From an uncultured Oscillospiraceae bacterium (lineage in GTDB: Bacteria; Bacillota; Clostridia; Oscillospirales; Oscillospiraceae): a DNA stretch of 64,000 nt. The notes under the pieces are model-generated. The model was not told where the DNA came from. It worked only from the letters and a program-made list of their open reading frames with translations, and searched no databases. Shown one piece after another: positions 26,683-35,336 of the stretch (positions are counted from its first letter, which is position 1; the number at the start of each line of letters is the position of its first letter). A program made the position numbers and the translations under genes. The DNA lies in the NCBI GenBank assembly GCA_934590325.1, contig CAKTOW010000005.1, forward strand, positions 53,813-117,812. The letters are read 5' to 3'.

Positions 26683-27681
26683 TTACTTTACAGCCTCAGC
26701 CACAGCCACAGCCACGGCCACGGTCGCGCCGACCATGGGGTTGTTGCCCATGCCCAGGAAGCCCATCATCTCCACGTGTGCGGGGACGGAGCTGGAGCCG
26801 GCGAACTGCGCGTCGCTGTGCATACGGCCCATGGTGTCGGTCATGCCGTAGCTGGCGGGACCGGCGGCCATGTTGTCCGGATGCAGCGTGCGGCCGGTGC
26901 CGCCGCCGGAGGCCACGGAGAAGTACTTCTTGCCCTGCTCGATGCACTCCTTCTTGTAGGTGCCCGCCACAGGATGCTGGAAACGGGTGGGGTTGGTGGA
27001 ATTGCCGGTGATGGACACGTCCACGCCCTCGTGGTGCATGATGGCCACGCCCTCGCGGACGTCGTCGGCGCCGTAGCAGCGCACGTCGGCGCGCTCGGTC
27101 TCGGAGTAGCGGATCTCGCGGACGATATTCAGCTTACCGGTGAAATAGTCGAACTGCGTCTGCACATAGGTGAAGCCGTTGATACGGCTGATGATCTGCG
27201 CGGCGTCCTTGCCCAGGCCGTTCAGGATGACCCGCAGGGGCTCCTTGCGGGCCTTGTTGGCGTTGCGGACGATGCCGATAGCGCCCTCGGCGGCGGCGAA
27301 GGACTCATGACCGGCCAGGAAGGCGAAGCACTTGCTCTCGTCGCTCAGCAGCATGGCGCCCAGGTTGCCGTGGCCCAGTCCCACCTTACGGTCCTCGGCC
27401 ACGGAGCCGTCGATGCAGAAGGACTGCAGGCCTTCGCCGATCTTGCGCGCGGCGTCGGCAGCGGTCTTGACGCCGGACTTCAGCGCGATGGCCGCGCCCA
27501 CGGTGTACGCCCAGCAGGCGTTCTCAAAGCAGATGGGCTGGATGCCCTTGACGATCTCATAGGGGTCGAAGCCCTTCACCTTGCAGAGCTCACGGCACTC
27601 CTCCACGGAGCCGATGCCGTACTGCGCGAGGACGCCGTTGATCTTGTCGATACGTCTTTCGTAACTTTCAAACAGAGCCAT
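26683..27681 (-). CDS. GGGtGRT protein
   Basis: 332 residues. The name-giving motif GGGTGRT sits at about residues 269-275 (VASGGGTGRTLHPDN). A NifU-like scaffold gene lies directly upstream, the standard arrangement for this family in Clostridia and other anaerobes; the pair is thought to act in iron-sulfur cluster work, but no reaction has been assigned (family knowledge, thin). The C-terminus is a repetitive ATVAVAVAVAEA helix. Cysteines at about residues 29 and 50 and a few others are the only candidate ligands seen. Confidence 0.88.
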   Translation of the reverse strand: MALFESYERRIDKINGVLAQYGIGSVEECRELCKVKGFDPYEIVKGIQPICFENACWAYTVGAAIALKSGVKTAADAARKIGEGLQSFCIDGSVAEDRKVGLGHGNLGAMLLSDESKCFAFLAGHESFAAAEGAIGIVRNANKARKEPLRVILNGLGKDAAQIISRINGFTYVQTQFDYFTGKLNIVREIRYSETERADVRCYGADDVREGVAIMHHEGVDVSITGNSTNPTRFQHPVAGTYKKECIEQGKKYFSVASGGGTGRTLHPDNMAAGPASYGMTDTMGRMHSDAQFAGSSSVPAHVEMMGFLGMGNNPMVGATVAVAVAVAEAVK

Positions 27682-27699
27682 TTTGTCGTCCTCCTTCTC

Positions 27700-28392
27700 T
27701 TATTCCTGGCGCGGGTCAATGTACTTCGCCGCGTTGTCCCACTGGCCGTAGTGGCCGGTGGCGTTCTTTAGCGCCTCGTTGGCGTCCACGCCCTTCTTCA
27801 CCGCGTCCATCATCTTGCCCAGGCTGATGAACTCATAGCCGATGATCTCGTCATTGGCATTCAGGGCCAGACGGCTGCAGTAGCCCTCGGCCATCTCCAG
27901 ATAGCGGGGGCCCTTCTCGCGGGTGCCGAACATGGTGCCCACCTGAGAGCGCAGGCCCTTGCCCAGGTCCTCCAGGGACGCGCCCACAGCCAGACCATCC
28001 TCGGAGAACGCGGACTGGGTGCGGCCGTAGACAATCTGCAGGAACAGCTCGCGCATGGCGGTGTTGATGGCGTCGCACACCAGGTCAGTGTTCAGCGCCT
28101 CCAGGATGGTCTTGCCAATCAGGATCTCGGAAGCCATAGCGGCGGAATGGGTCATACCGGAGCAGCCGATGGTCTCCACCAGCGCCTCCTCAATAATGCC
28201 GTTCTTCACGTTCAGGGTCAGCTTGCAGGCGCCCTGCTGGGGAGCGCACCAGCCGATACCGTGGGTAAAACCGGAAATATCCCCGATCTCCTTGGCCTGT
28301 ACCCACTTGCCCTCCTCAGGGATGGGTGCCGGGCCGTGATACGCGCCCTTTGCAACAGGACACATGTGCTGCACTTCCGTCGTATAGATCAT
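27700..28392 (-). CDS. NifU-like iron-sulfur scaffold protein
   Basis: 230 residues. Matches the IscU/NifU-type scaffold found paired with GGGtGRT proteins. Candidate cluster ligands: the Cys in HMCPVAKG, in GWCAPQQGACKL and in ETIGCSGMTHSAAMASE, the last of these being the IscU-like core. Start at 28392 with an AAAGGAAC site; the long upstream frame runs into the promoter. First gene of the operon, with an operator-like inverted repeat over its start site. Confidence 0.85.
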   Translation of the reverse strand: MIYTTEVQHMCPVAKGAYHGPAPIPEEGKWVQAKEIGDISGFTHGIGWCAPQQGACKLTLNVKNGIIEEALVETIGCSGMTHSAAMASEILIGKTILEALNTDLVCDAINTAMRELFLQIVYGRTQSAFSEDGLAVGASLEDLGKGLRSQVGTMFGTREKGPRYLEMAEGYCSRLALNANDEIIGYEFISLGKMMDAVKKGVDANEALKNATGHYGQWDNAAKYIDPRQE

Positions 28393-28458
28393 AGTGACGA
28401 TGTTCCTTTCTGTGTTATAGTCGTGCCTTGCGGCGGGTAAAACGAAATGGCGATCCAC

Positions 28459-28505
28459 AATGACCGCTTTGCGGTCATTATACCAAATGTCCCCACAAAT
28501 TGCAA
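28459..28505 (-). promoter_or_regulatory. Promoter with inverted-repeat operator for the scaffold/GGGtGRT operon
   Basis: On the minus strand TTGCAA (28500-28505) and a perfect TATAAT (28477-28482) are 17 bp apart. A perfect 9-bp inverted repeat, AATGACCGC-TTT-GCGGTCATT (28459-28479), overlaps the end of the -10 and the start site, the usual place for a repressor. Confidence 0.65.
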
Positions 28506-28551
28506 GAAACATTCCAAACATTTGGGTATTCCGCGAAATCGTCCCCAACCA

Positions 28552-28579
28552 TTGACTTTTTTCCAGAAACTAATATAAT
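28552..28579 (+). promoter_or_regulatory. Promoter of gltX
   Basis: TTGACT (28552-28557) and a perfect TATAAT (28574-28579), 16 bp apart, 37 bases before the gltX ATG. Confidence 0.75.
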
Positions 28580-28616
28580 ATATGGGTATTTTTATCAACT
28601 TACGGAGGTCTCCCTT

Positions 28617-30104
28617 ATGTCTGACGCCGCTTATTTCGCTGAAATGGAAGCCAAGATCCCCACCGGTAAGGTACGCACCCGCTTTGCGCCCTCCCCCACC
28701 GGCTATATGCACATTGGCAATCTGCGCACCGCCCTGTACACCTGGCTCATCGCCCGCTCCCACGGCGGTACGTTCATCCTGCGCATCGAGGACACCGATC
28801 AGGGCCGCCTGGTGGAGGGCGCCACCGACGTCATCTACCGCACCATGGCCGAGTGCCACCTGACCCACGACGAGGGCCCCGATGTGGGCGGCCCCGTGGC
28901 GCCCTACATCCAGTCCCAGCGCCGCGATACCTACGGCAAGTACGCCAGACTCCTGGCGGAAAAGGGCGGCGCCTACTACTGCTTCTGCGAGAAGTGCGCT
29001 TCCGAGGAGGACACCGGCGATTTCGACCGCGCCGACGATCCCTGCCGCGACCTGCCTTTGGAGGAGGCCCTGAAGCGAGTGGAGGCCGGCGAGCCCTACG
29101 TCATCCGCCAGCGCATCCCCAAGGAGGGCACCACCACCTTCCACGACGCCGTGTTCGGCGACATCACCGTGGAGAACAGCACCCTGGACGACCAGGTACT
29201 GCTGAAGCGCGACGGCCTGCCCACCTACAACTTCGCCAACGTCATCGACGACCATCTCATGGGCATCACCCATGTGGTGCGCGGCAGCGAGTACCTCTCC
29301 TCCGCGCCCAAGTACGACCTGCTGTACCACGCCTTCGGCTGGGAGGTCCCCACTTACGTCCATTGCTCCCCCGTCATGCGGGACGCACAGAACAAGATGT
29401 CCAAGCGCCACGGCGACCCCAGCTATGAGGACCTGAAGGCCGAGGGCTACCTCACCGACGCCATCCTCAACTACGTGGCACTGCTGGGCTGGAGCCCCAA
29501 GGGCGACCTGGCTGAGCAGGAGATATTCACCCTCGACGAGCTTGTAAAGGCTTTTGACCTTACAGGTATTTCCAAGTCCCCCGCCATCTTCGACAAGGCC
29601 AAGCTGGACCACTTCAACGCCGTGTATCTGCGCTCCATGTCCCCGGAGGCCTTCGCCGCCGTGGCCGCGCCCTACATCCGCCAGAGCGTCAGGGGCGACT
29701 TCAATATCGCCGCCATCGCCGCCCTGCTGCAGGCCCGCTGCGAAAAGCTGACGGAGATCCCCGAGAAGGTGGACTTCTTCGATGCCTGCCCCGTCTACGG
29801 TGTGGAATTCTTCACCAACAAGAAGTCCAAGACTGACCCGGAGGTCTGCCGCACCATGCTCACTGCCGCCATCCCCATGCTGGAGAGCCTGCCCGCCTGG
29901 ACGGACGAGGCCATCCACGACGGGCTCATCGCCTTGGCGGAGAAGCTGGAGGTCAAGAATGCCACCCTCATGTGGCCGGTGCGTATTGCCGTTGCCGGCA
30001 AGCTGGTGACCCCCGGCGGTGCCGTGGAGATCTGCCGCATCCTCGGCAGGGACGAGACCCTGCGCCGCCTTCGCGCCGGTCTCACCATGCTGGAGAGCCT
30101 GTAA
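28617..30104 (+). CDS. gltX: Glutamyl-tRNA synthetase
   Basis: Charges tRNA-Glu (and often tRNA-Gln in bacteria lacking GlnRS). 495 residues. Class I motifs: RFAPSPTGYMHIGNLRTAL (about 20-38) and KMSKRHGDPS (about 260-269). A C-x-C zinc pattern appears in YYCFCEKCASEE. Start at 28617 with an ACGGAGG site. The last base of its stop codon is the first base of the next gene. Confidence 0.96.
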   Translation: MSDAAYFAEMEAKIPTGKVRTRFAPSPTGYMHIGNLRTALYTWLIARSHGGTFILRIEDTDQGRLVEGATDVIYRTMAECHLTHDEGPDVGGPVAPYIQSQRRDTYGKYARLLAEKGGAYYCFCEKCASEEDTGDFDRADDPCRDLPLEEALKRVEAGEPYVIRQRIPKEGTTTFHDAVFGDITVENSTLDDQVLLKRDGLPTYNFANVIDDHLMGITHVVRGSEYLSSAPKYDLLYHAFGWEVPTYVHCSPVMRDAQNKMSKRHGDPSYEDLKAEGYLTDAILNYVALLGWSPKGDLAEQEIFTLDELVKAFDLTGISKSPAIFDKAKLDHFNAVYLRSMSPEAFAAVAAPYIRQSVRGDFNIAAIAALLQARCEKLTEIPEKVDFFDACPVYGVEFFTNKKSKTDPEVCRTMLTAAIPMLESLPAWTDEAIHDGLIALAEKLEVKNATLMWPVRIAVAGKLVTPGGAVEICRILGRDETLRRLRAGLTMLESL

Positions 30105-30715
30105 TGAAAAAGCAGTTCCGCGCCCTGGCCGATTTCTGGCACGAGCAGTACGGTCACTACGTCTTTATCACCGCCGTCGCCTTCGCGGCCATCATCGTGC
30201 TTTCCTATGCCGCCGGCCGCTTCGCCCCGGAGTTCTGCGACACGGTGGCGACCTACTTCGCCCGGATGATCGACAGCGCCGGCATCATGGATGAGAACGG
30301 CAGCATCAGCGTCGTGGCCCTGTTTTTCAACAACGTGCGCGCCATGGTGCTGTCCGTTCTGTACGGCTTTATCCCCTTTATCTTCCTGCCCGCCCTGTCC
30401 CTGGGCGTCAACGCCGTCATTCTGGGCGTGCTGGCCGCGTACTATTCCAACAACGGCTTCTCCCTGCTGCTCTACCTGGCCGGCATCCTGCCCCACGGTA
30501 TCTTTGAACTGCCCGCACTGCTTCTGAGCCTTGCTGCCGGACTGTGCCTGTGCAAGAATATCAACACCTACATCCGCAAGAACGAAAAGGGCGTCATGAA
30601 GCCCCTTATGCTGCATATCCTGCGCGTGGTGTGCCTGCTGGTGCTGCCGCTGCTGGCGGTAGCCGCCGTGCTGGAGAGCTATGTCACCCCGCTGGTCATG
30701 CAGCTGTTCATGTAA
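30104..30715 (+). CDS. spoIIM: Stage II sporulation protein M family
   Basis: 203-residue membrane protein with four to five helices (about residues 18-36, 76-100, 105-130, 140-160, 172-200) separated by short polar loops. The GFIPFIFLPALSLGVNA segment and the LPHGIFELPALLLS segment are hallmarks of the SpoIIM/DUF95 family. SpoIIM anchors the engulfment peptidoglycan machinery in Bacillus; whether this gene or the paralogue at 11975 is the true SpoIIM is open. Overlaps gltX by one base, so the two are coupled. Confidence 0.85.
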   Translation: MKKQFRALADFWHEQYGHYVFITAVAFAAIIVLSYAAGRFAPEFCDTVATYFARMIDSAGIMDENGSISVVALFFNNVRAMVLSVLYGFIPFIFLPALSLGVNAVILGVLAAYYSNNGFSLLLYLAGILPHGIFELPALLLSLAAGLCLCKNINTYIRKNEKGVMKPLMLHILRVVCLLVLPLLAVAAVLESYVTPLVMQLFM

Positions 30716-30771
30716 CAACCGTTTTCCCCGCGGCGCCGCCGCGTACTATGATTCGAAAGGAATGATCCCGC

Positions 30772-32874
30772 ATGAGTGAAAAGATCACGAACGTTCCCGC
30801 CCTGTTTGGCCAGATGGTGTTTGGCGAGCAGCAGATGCAGCAGCGCCTTCCCGCCGCCGTCTACCAGAAGTGGCAGCAATGCCTGGCACAGGGAACGCCG
30901 CTGGATCGTTCCACCGCCGGTGAGATCGCCAACGCCATGAAGGACTGGGCGATCGAGAAGGGCGCCACCCACTACACCCACTGGTTCCAGCCCATGACCG
31001 GCTTCACCGCCGAAAAGCACGACAGCTTCATCACCCGCGACGGCAAGGACGGCGTGGTCATGGAGCTCAGTGCCAAGGAACTCAGCAAGGGCGAAGCCGA
31101 CGCCTCCTCCTTCCCCTCCGGCGGCCTCCGCGCCACCTTCGAGGCCCGCGGCTACACCGCCTGGGACCCCACCTCCTACGCCTTCGTCAAGGACGAGACC
31201 CTGTACATCCCCACCATCTTCTGCTCCTACAGCGGCCAGACCCTGGATAAAAAGACTCCCCTCCTCCGCTCCATCCGCGTGCTGGATAAGGAGTGCATCC
31301 GCATCCTGCGCCTGTTCGGCAACACAGAGGCGCAGCACGTCATCCCCCAGGTGGGCCCCGAGCAGGAGTACTTCCTGATCGACAAGAAGATGTACGACCT
31401 GCGGGAGGACCTGAAGCTCTGCGGCCGCACCCTGTTCGGCGCCCGCCCCTCCAAGGGCCAGGAGCTGGACGACCACTACTACGGCGCCATCAAGCCCCGC
31501 GTAGCGGCCTTCATGCGGGAGCTGGACGAGGAGCTGTGGAAGCTGGGCGTGCTGGCCAAGACGGAGCACAACGAGGTGGCTCCCGCCCAGCACGAGATAG
31601 CCCCCATCTACTCCGACGCCAACTCCGCCTGCGACAAGAACCAGCTGACCATGGAGCTGCTGAAAAAGGTCGCTGCCCGCCACGGGCTGGTGTGCCTGCT
31701 CCACGAGAAGCCCTTTGCCGGCATCAACGGCAGCGGCAAGCACGACAACTGGTCCCTTGCCACCGACACCGGCGAGAACCTGCTTAAGCCCGGCAGCACT
31801 CCCAGCCAGAACGCGCAGTTCCTGCTGTTCCTGGCCGCGTTCATCAAAGGCGTGGACGAGTATCAGGAGATGCTGCGCTGCTGCGTGTCCTACCCCGGCA
31901 ACGACCACCGTCTGGGCGGCAACGAGGCCCCTCCCGCCATCATCTCCATCTTCTTGGGTGCCGAGCTGACCGCCATTCTGGACGCCATCATCAGCGGCAC
32001 GGAGTACGTGGACATCACCAAGAAAAAGCTCACCATCGGCGTGGACGCCCTGCCGGAGATCCCCCAGGACACCACCGACCGCAACCGCACCTCCCCCCTG
32101 GCCTTTACCGGCAACAAGTTCGAGTTCCGCATGCTGGGCTCCTCCCAGTCCATTGCCAGCCCCAATGTGGTGCTGAACACCATCATGGCCGAAGAGTTGA
32201 GCCAGTTCGCCGACATTCTGGAAAAGGCCGACGACTTCCAGTCCGCGCTGCAGACCCTGCTGCACGACACCTTCACCGCCCACCAGCGCATCATCTTCAA
32301 CGGCAACGGCTATGACGATTCCTGGGTGCAGGAGGCCAAGTGCCGCGGTCTGGCCAACCTGCGTGACACCGTGGACTGCATGCCCGCCTACATCGACCGC
32401 AAGAACATCGACCTGTTCACCAAGCACGCCATCCTCACCGAGACCGAGATGCGCGCCCGGTACGAGATCCACTTGGAGAACTACTGCAAGGTCTCCGCTA
32501 TCGAGGCGAACACGCTGCTGGACATGGCGATGCGCGGCGTCCTGCCCGCTGTGGCGCGCTACTCCGGCGATCTGGCAAGCGGCATGGCGCACAAGCAAAG
32601 GGCTGACCTCTCCGGCTTCTGCCGGGTCGAGGACTACCTGATCCGCCAGCTGAGCTTCCAGGGCGGACAGCTGCTGGACGTCTGCCAGAGTCTCTCCAAT
32701 GCGCTGGAGAACGCCCCCGCCGCCGACAGCGGCATCGACGCCGCCCGGTACTACCGGGACGAGGTGGGCGCCCGCACCCAGAAGGCCGGCGAACTCGTCA
32801 GTCAGCTGGAGTCCCTGATGGACGCCAAGGCCTGGCCGTACCCCACCTACGCCGACATCCTGTTCAGTGTCTGA
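30772..32874 (+). CDS. glnN: Type III glutamine synthetase
   Basis: ATP-dependent amidation of glutamate by ammonia; GSIII enzymes form dodecamers. 700 residues, the family's large size. Motifs: PDGLR-like ATP-site parts (SFPSGGLRATFEARGYTAWD at about 108-127, split), QVGPEQEYFLID (acidic metal ligands), HNEVAPAQHEIAPIY and NGSGKHDNWS, as in GSIII. Preceded by a short spacer after spoIIM and closed by its own strong terminator. Confidence 0.95.
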   Translation: MSEKITNVPALFGQMVFGEQQMQQRLPAAVYQKWQQCLAQGTPLDRSTAGEIANAMKDWAIEKGATHYTHWFQPMTGFTAEKHDSFITRDGKDGVVMELSAKELSKGEADASSFPSGGLRATFEARGYTAWDPTSYAFVKDETLYIPTIFCSYSGQTLDKKTPLLRSIRVLDKECIRILRLFGNTEAQHVIPQVGPEQEYFLIDKKMYDLREDLKLCGRTLFGARPSKGQELDDHYYGAIKPRVAAFMRELDEELWKLGVLAKTEHNEVAPAQHEIAPIYSDANSACDKNQLTMELLKKVAARHGLVCLLHEKPFAGINGSGKHDNWSLATDTGENLLKPGSTPSQNAQFLLFLAAFIKGVDEYQEMLRCCVSYPGNDHRLGGNEAPPAIISIFLGAELTAILDAIISGTEYVDITKKKLTIGVDALPEIPQDTTDRNRTSPLAFTGNKFEFRMLGSSQSIASPNVVLNTIMAEELSQFADILEKADDFQSALQTLLHDTFTAHQRIIFNGNGYDDSWVQEAKCRGLANLRDTVDCMPAYIDRKNIDLFTKHAILTETEMRARYEIHLENYCKVSAIEANTLLDMAMRGVLPAVARYSGDLASGMAHKQRADLSGFCRVEDYLIRQLSFQGGQLLDVCQSLSNALENAPAADSGIDAARYYRDEVGARTQKAGELVSQLESLMDAKAWPYPTYADILFSV

Positions 32875-32883
32875 TACACACGA

Positions 32884-32921
32884 AAAACACCCCCTCTGCT
32901 CTGCAGCAGAGGGGGTGTTTT
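32884..32921. terminator. Shared terminator of glnN and ykvI
   Basis: A 17-bp stem (AAAACACCCCCTCTGCT) with a 4-nt loop and A/T flanks sits between the converging genes. Confidence 0.9.
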
Positions 32922-32939
32922 CTGTAAAGTGATTTTACG

Positions 32940-34019
32940 TTACTGCTTCTGTGTTTCCGTGCTTTCCTGCTTCTTCGCCCGGAAGAAATGTATGACCATG
33001 AACACCAGGAACGCGATGCTCACGTACCCGAAGAGCGGATACACCGTGCCGATGATCTCCGCAAAGCCCAACAGGCTCCCCGCCCAGGCCAGCACACACA
33101 CCACCAGCAGCACCGCCTTCTTGTGCGCGCGCACGAAGGCGGACTTCTGCTCGATGTAGGCGCTCATGCCCACCAGGCTGGCCAACGCGTTGCAGAACAT
33201 GGCCACCAGCAGCATGATACCGTAGATGGCCCCCAGCGTCCCGTTGAGCCGGCTGGCCAGCGCCACCATGGGCAGCTCCGCCTGCACCGCCTCCGGATAG
33301 GTCCCCAGGCTGGTCAGGATGCTGCCCGCCACCACCAACAGCATCACCCCGGCCAGGGCAATGCCCGCGTAGACATGCTTCTTCTCCTGCACGTACTGCC
33401 CCACCGGAGACATGATGCCAATACCGCCCAGGATGTTGTACGCCACGAATGTCAGCGTGGCGATGCACCAGTTGGGCATCAGCGGGTTCGTATTGGTGTA
33501 CTGCAGCTGCAGGATGCCCTCCGTGCTGAAGGTACACCACGCGGCCACCGCGAACCCCAGCGTCGCCAGCACCAGCACCGGTATCATGGCGGAAAAGGCG
33601 TTGATCATGCCGCTGACGCCCAGCAGCGCCACCAGAAACACCGCCAACATGAACACCGCGCTGCCCAGCCACGCGGCCACGCCGAACAGCTGGTGCAGCA
33701 TGGCGCCCACGCCCGCGGACATGGACACCACCACGAAGAACAGGAACACCGCGCCGATGACACCGGTGGCGCCCCGCAGCCATTTGATGTCCCAGGGCAC
33801 CAGCAGCCTGCCCATATCCGCGCACTTCGTCATCTGCGTCAGCCGCACGAACAGCACACCGATGACCGTGAACAGCACCGCCGCCGCGATAAAGCCCACA
33901 TATCCCCAGTTGCCGAAGGCCCCGAAAAACTGCCACAGCTCCTGGCCGGAGATGAACCCCGCGCCCAAAAAACAGCCGACGTAGGTAAACGCCAGCGACC
34001 AGGTCTTTATCTCTTTCAT
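32940..34019 (-). CDS. ykvI: YkvI-family membrane transporter
   Basis: 359 residues with about ten membrane helices. The opening FTYVGCFLGAGFISGQELWQFFG (first helix with an unwound Gly pair) is the mark of the YkvI branch of LeuT-fold transporters; substrate unknown. Start at the second ATG (34019), five bases after GAGGTG; the ATG at 34031 lacks a ribosome site. Converges with glnN. Confidence 0.8.
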   Translation of the reverse strand: MKEIKTWSLAFTYVGCFLGAGFISGQELWQFFGAFGNWGYVGFIAAAVLFTVIGVLFVRLTQMTKCADMGRLLVPWDIKWLRGATGVIGAVFLFFVVVSMSAGVGAMLHQLFGVAAWLGSAVFMLAVFLVALLGVSGMINAFSAMIPVLVLATLGFAVAAWCTFSTEGILQLQYTNTNPLMPNWCIATLTFVAYNILGGIGIMSPVGQYVQEKKHVYAGIALAGVMLLVVAGSILTSLGTYPEAVQAELPMVALASRLNGTLGAIYGIMLLVAMFCNALASLVGMSAYIEQKSAFVRAHKKAVLLVVCVLAWAGSLLGFAEIIGTVYPLFGYVSIAFLVFMVIHFFRAKKQESTETQKQ

Positions 34020-34148
34020 ACCGCACCTCATATCGGAAATAGCCCCTACACTATATCTTATTTCCCCCGCCGCGTCAACCCCGCCGCCCGGTATAGGAAA
34101 CCCTGTCAGCCTATGGAAAAATCTTTCACTGAACGCTTCGGTTTTCCG

Positions 34149-34177
34149 TTGACGCTGGCCACTGAATGTTGTATAAT
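34149..34177 (+). promoter_or_regulatory. Promoter of the phosphate acyltransferase gene
   Basis: TTGACG (34149-34154) and a perfect TATAAT (34172-34177), 17 bp apart. Confidence 0.8.
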
Positions 34178-34253
34178 ATTACTGGAAAAAGTGTCCGTTT
34201 CACCACACATATTGCTTTAAACGGCAAAAGAAACCGTGCAGGAGGAAAAATCT

Positions 34254-35168
34254 ATGATCAATACCATCGACGGCATCATCGCCGCTGCCAAGGGCGGCAC
34301 CACCGGCGTCATCGCCGTTGCCGCCGCCCACGACCAGCCGGTCATCGAGGCCGTGGTCGAGGCGCGTAAGGAGGGCATCGCCACCCCCATCCTGGTGGGT
34401 CACGTGGACGAGATCTCCGCCATGCTCACCGCCCTGGGCGAGGACCCCGCTTCCTATCAGATCATCGCCGGCGACACCGACCAGGACTGCGCCGCCAAGG
34501 CCGTGGCCCTGTGCGCCGAGGGCAAGGCCAACTTCCTGATGAAGGGCATCCTGGGCACCGCCGACCTGATGCGCGCCGTATTCAATAAGGAGCACGGCCT
34601 CCGCACCGAGCACCTGACCACCCACTGCATGCTCTACGAGATCCCCGCTCTGGGCCGCATGCTGGTGCTGACCGACGGCGGCGTGAACACCTTCCCCGAC
34701 CTGGACAAGAAGGCCGACATTCTGGAGAATGCCGCCATGGTGCTGCAGGCGCTGGGCTATGAGCACATCAACGCCTCCTGCGTCTGCGGCGCTGAGCAGG
34801 TGAACCCCAAGGTGCAGTCCACCGTGGACGCCGACGCCCTGGCGCACATGACTGACCGCTGGGCCAAGTACAACATGGATGTTTGCGGCCCCGTGGCCCT
34901 GGACCTGGCTCTCAGTGAAGAGGCCTGCCACCACAAGCACTATACCGCCCCCGGCGCCGGCAAGGCCGATATCCTGCTGGTCCCCAACTATGAGGTGGGC
35001 AACGGCATCGGCAAGGCCGCCAATCTGTTCGGCGGCGCCAAGAACGCCGGCATCATCCTGGGCGCCAAGGTGCCCATCGTGCTGGTCAGCCGCGCCGACA
35101 GCGCCTATTCCAAGCTGGCCTCCATCGCTCTGGGCAGCGTTCTGTCCGCCCGCATGAAGCTGGCGTAA
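34254..35168 (+). CDS. Phosphate butyryl/acetyltransferase-type enzyme
   Basis: 304 residues of the phosphotransacylase family (Pta/Ptb). Ptb makes butyryl phosphate from butyryl-CoA, with butyrate kinase as partner; Pta does the same with acetyl-CoA. The family fold is seen in NFLMKGILGTADLMRAVFN and LVPNYEVGNGIGKAANLF (phosphate-binding loop). The length and sequence are closer to Ptb-type enzymes than to the short Pta, but no butyrate kinase gene is in the window, so substrate is uncertain. Start with a GGAGG site. A small AT-rich gap follows. Confidence 0.8.
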   Translation: MINTIDGIIAAAKGGTTGVIAVAAAHDQPVIEAVVEARKEGIATPILVGHVDEISAMLTALGEDPASYQIIAGDTDQDCAAKAVALCAEGKANFLMKGILGTADLMRAVFNKEHGLRTEHLTTHCMLYEIPALGRMLVLTDGGVNTFPDLDKKADILENAAMVLQALGYEHINASCVCGAEQVNPKVQSTVDADALAHMTDRWAKYNMDVCGPVALDLALSEEACHHKHYTAPGAGKADILLVPNYEVGNGIGKAANLFGGAKNAGIILGAKVPIVLVSRADSAYSKLASIALGSVLSARMKLA

Positions 35169-35241
35169 AGGCGTATTGCACAAGTATCTGTTTCTTCTGA
35201 CTACATATTTCACAAAAATATCTTAGCAGATTGACAATTGC

Positions 35242-35270
35242 TTGACAATCCCCCCCGCAAGTCCTATCAT
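35242..35270 (+). promoter_or_regulatory. Promoter of the aminotransferase gene
   Basis: TTGACA (35242-35247) and TATCAT (35265-35270), 17 bp apart; a second TTGACA lies ten bases upstream. Confidence 0.7.
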
Positions 35271-35336
35271 GGTTATGGTTCATCTGCCAAAACTGGCATG
35301 GACATAGTACAATAACGTAAAAGAGGAGATTATGTT

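Noticed and set aside
28389..29918. 509-residue minus-strand frame over gltX
   Set aside because: Antisense shadow of a certain gltX; composition (G, V, H, A) is that of a complementary strand.
30679..32598. 639-residue minus-strand frame over glnN
   Set aside because: Antisense shadow of glnN; no ribosome site or family motif.
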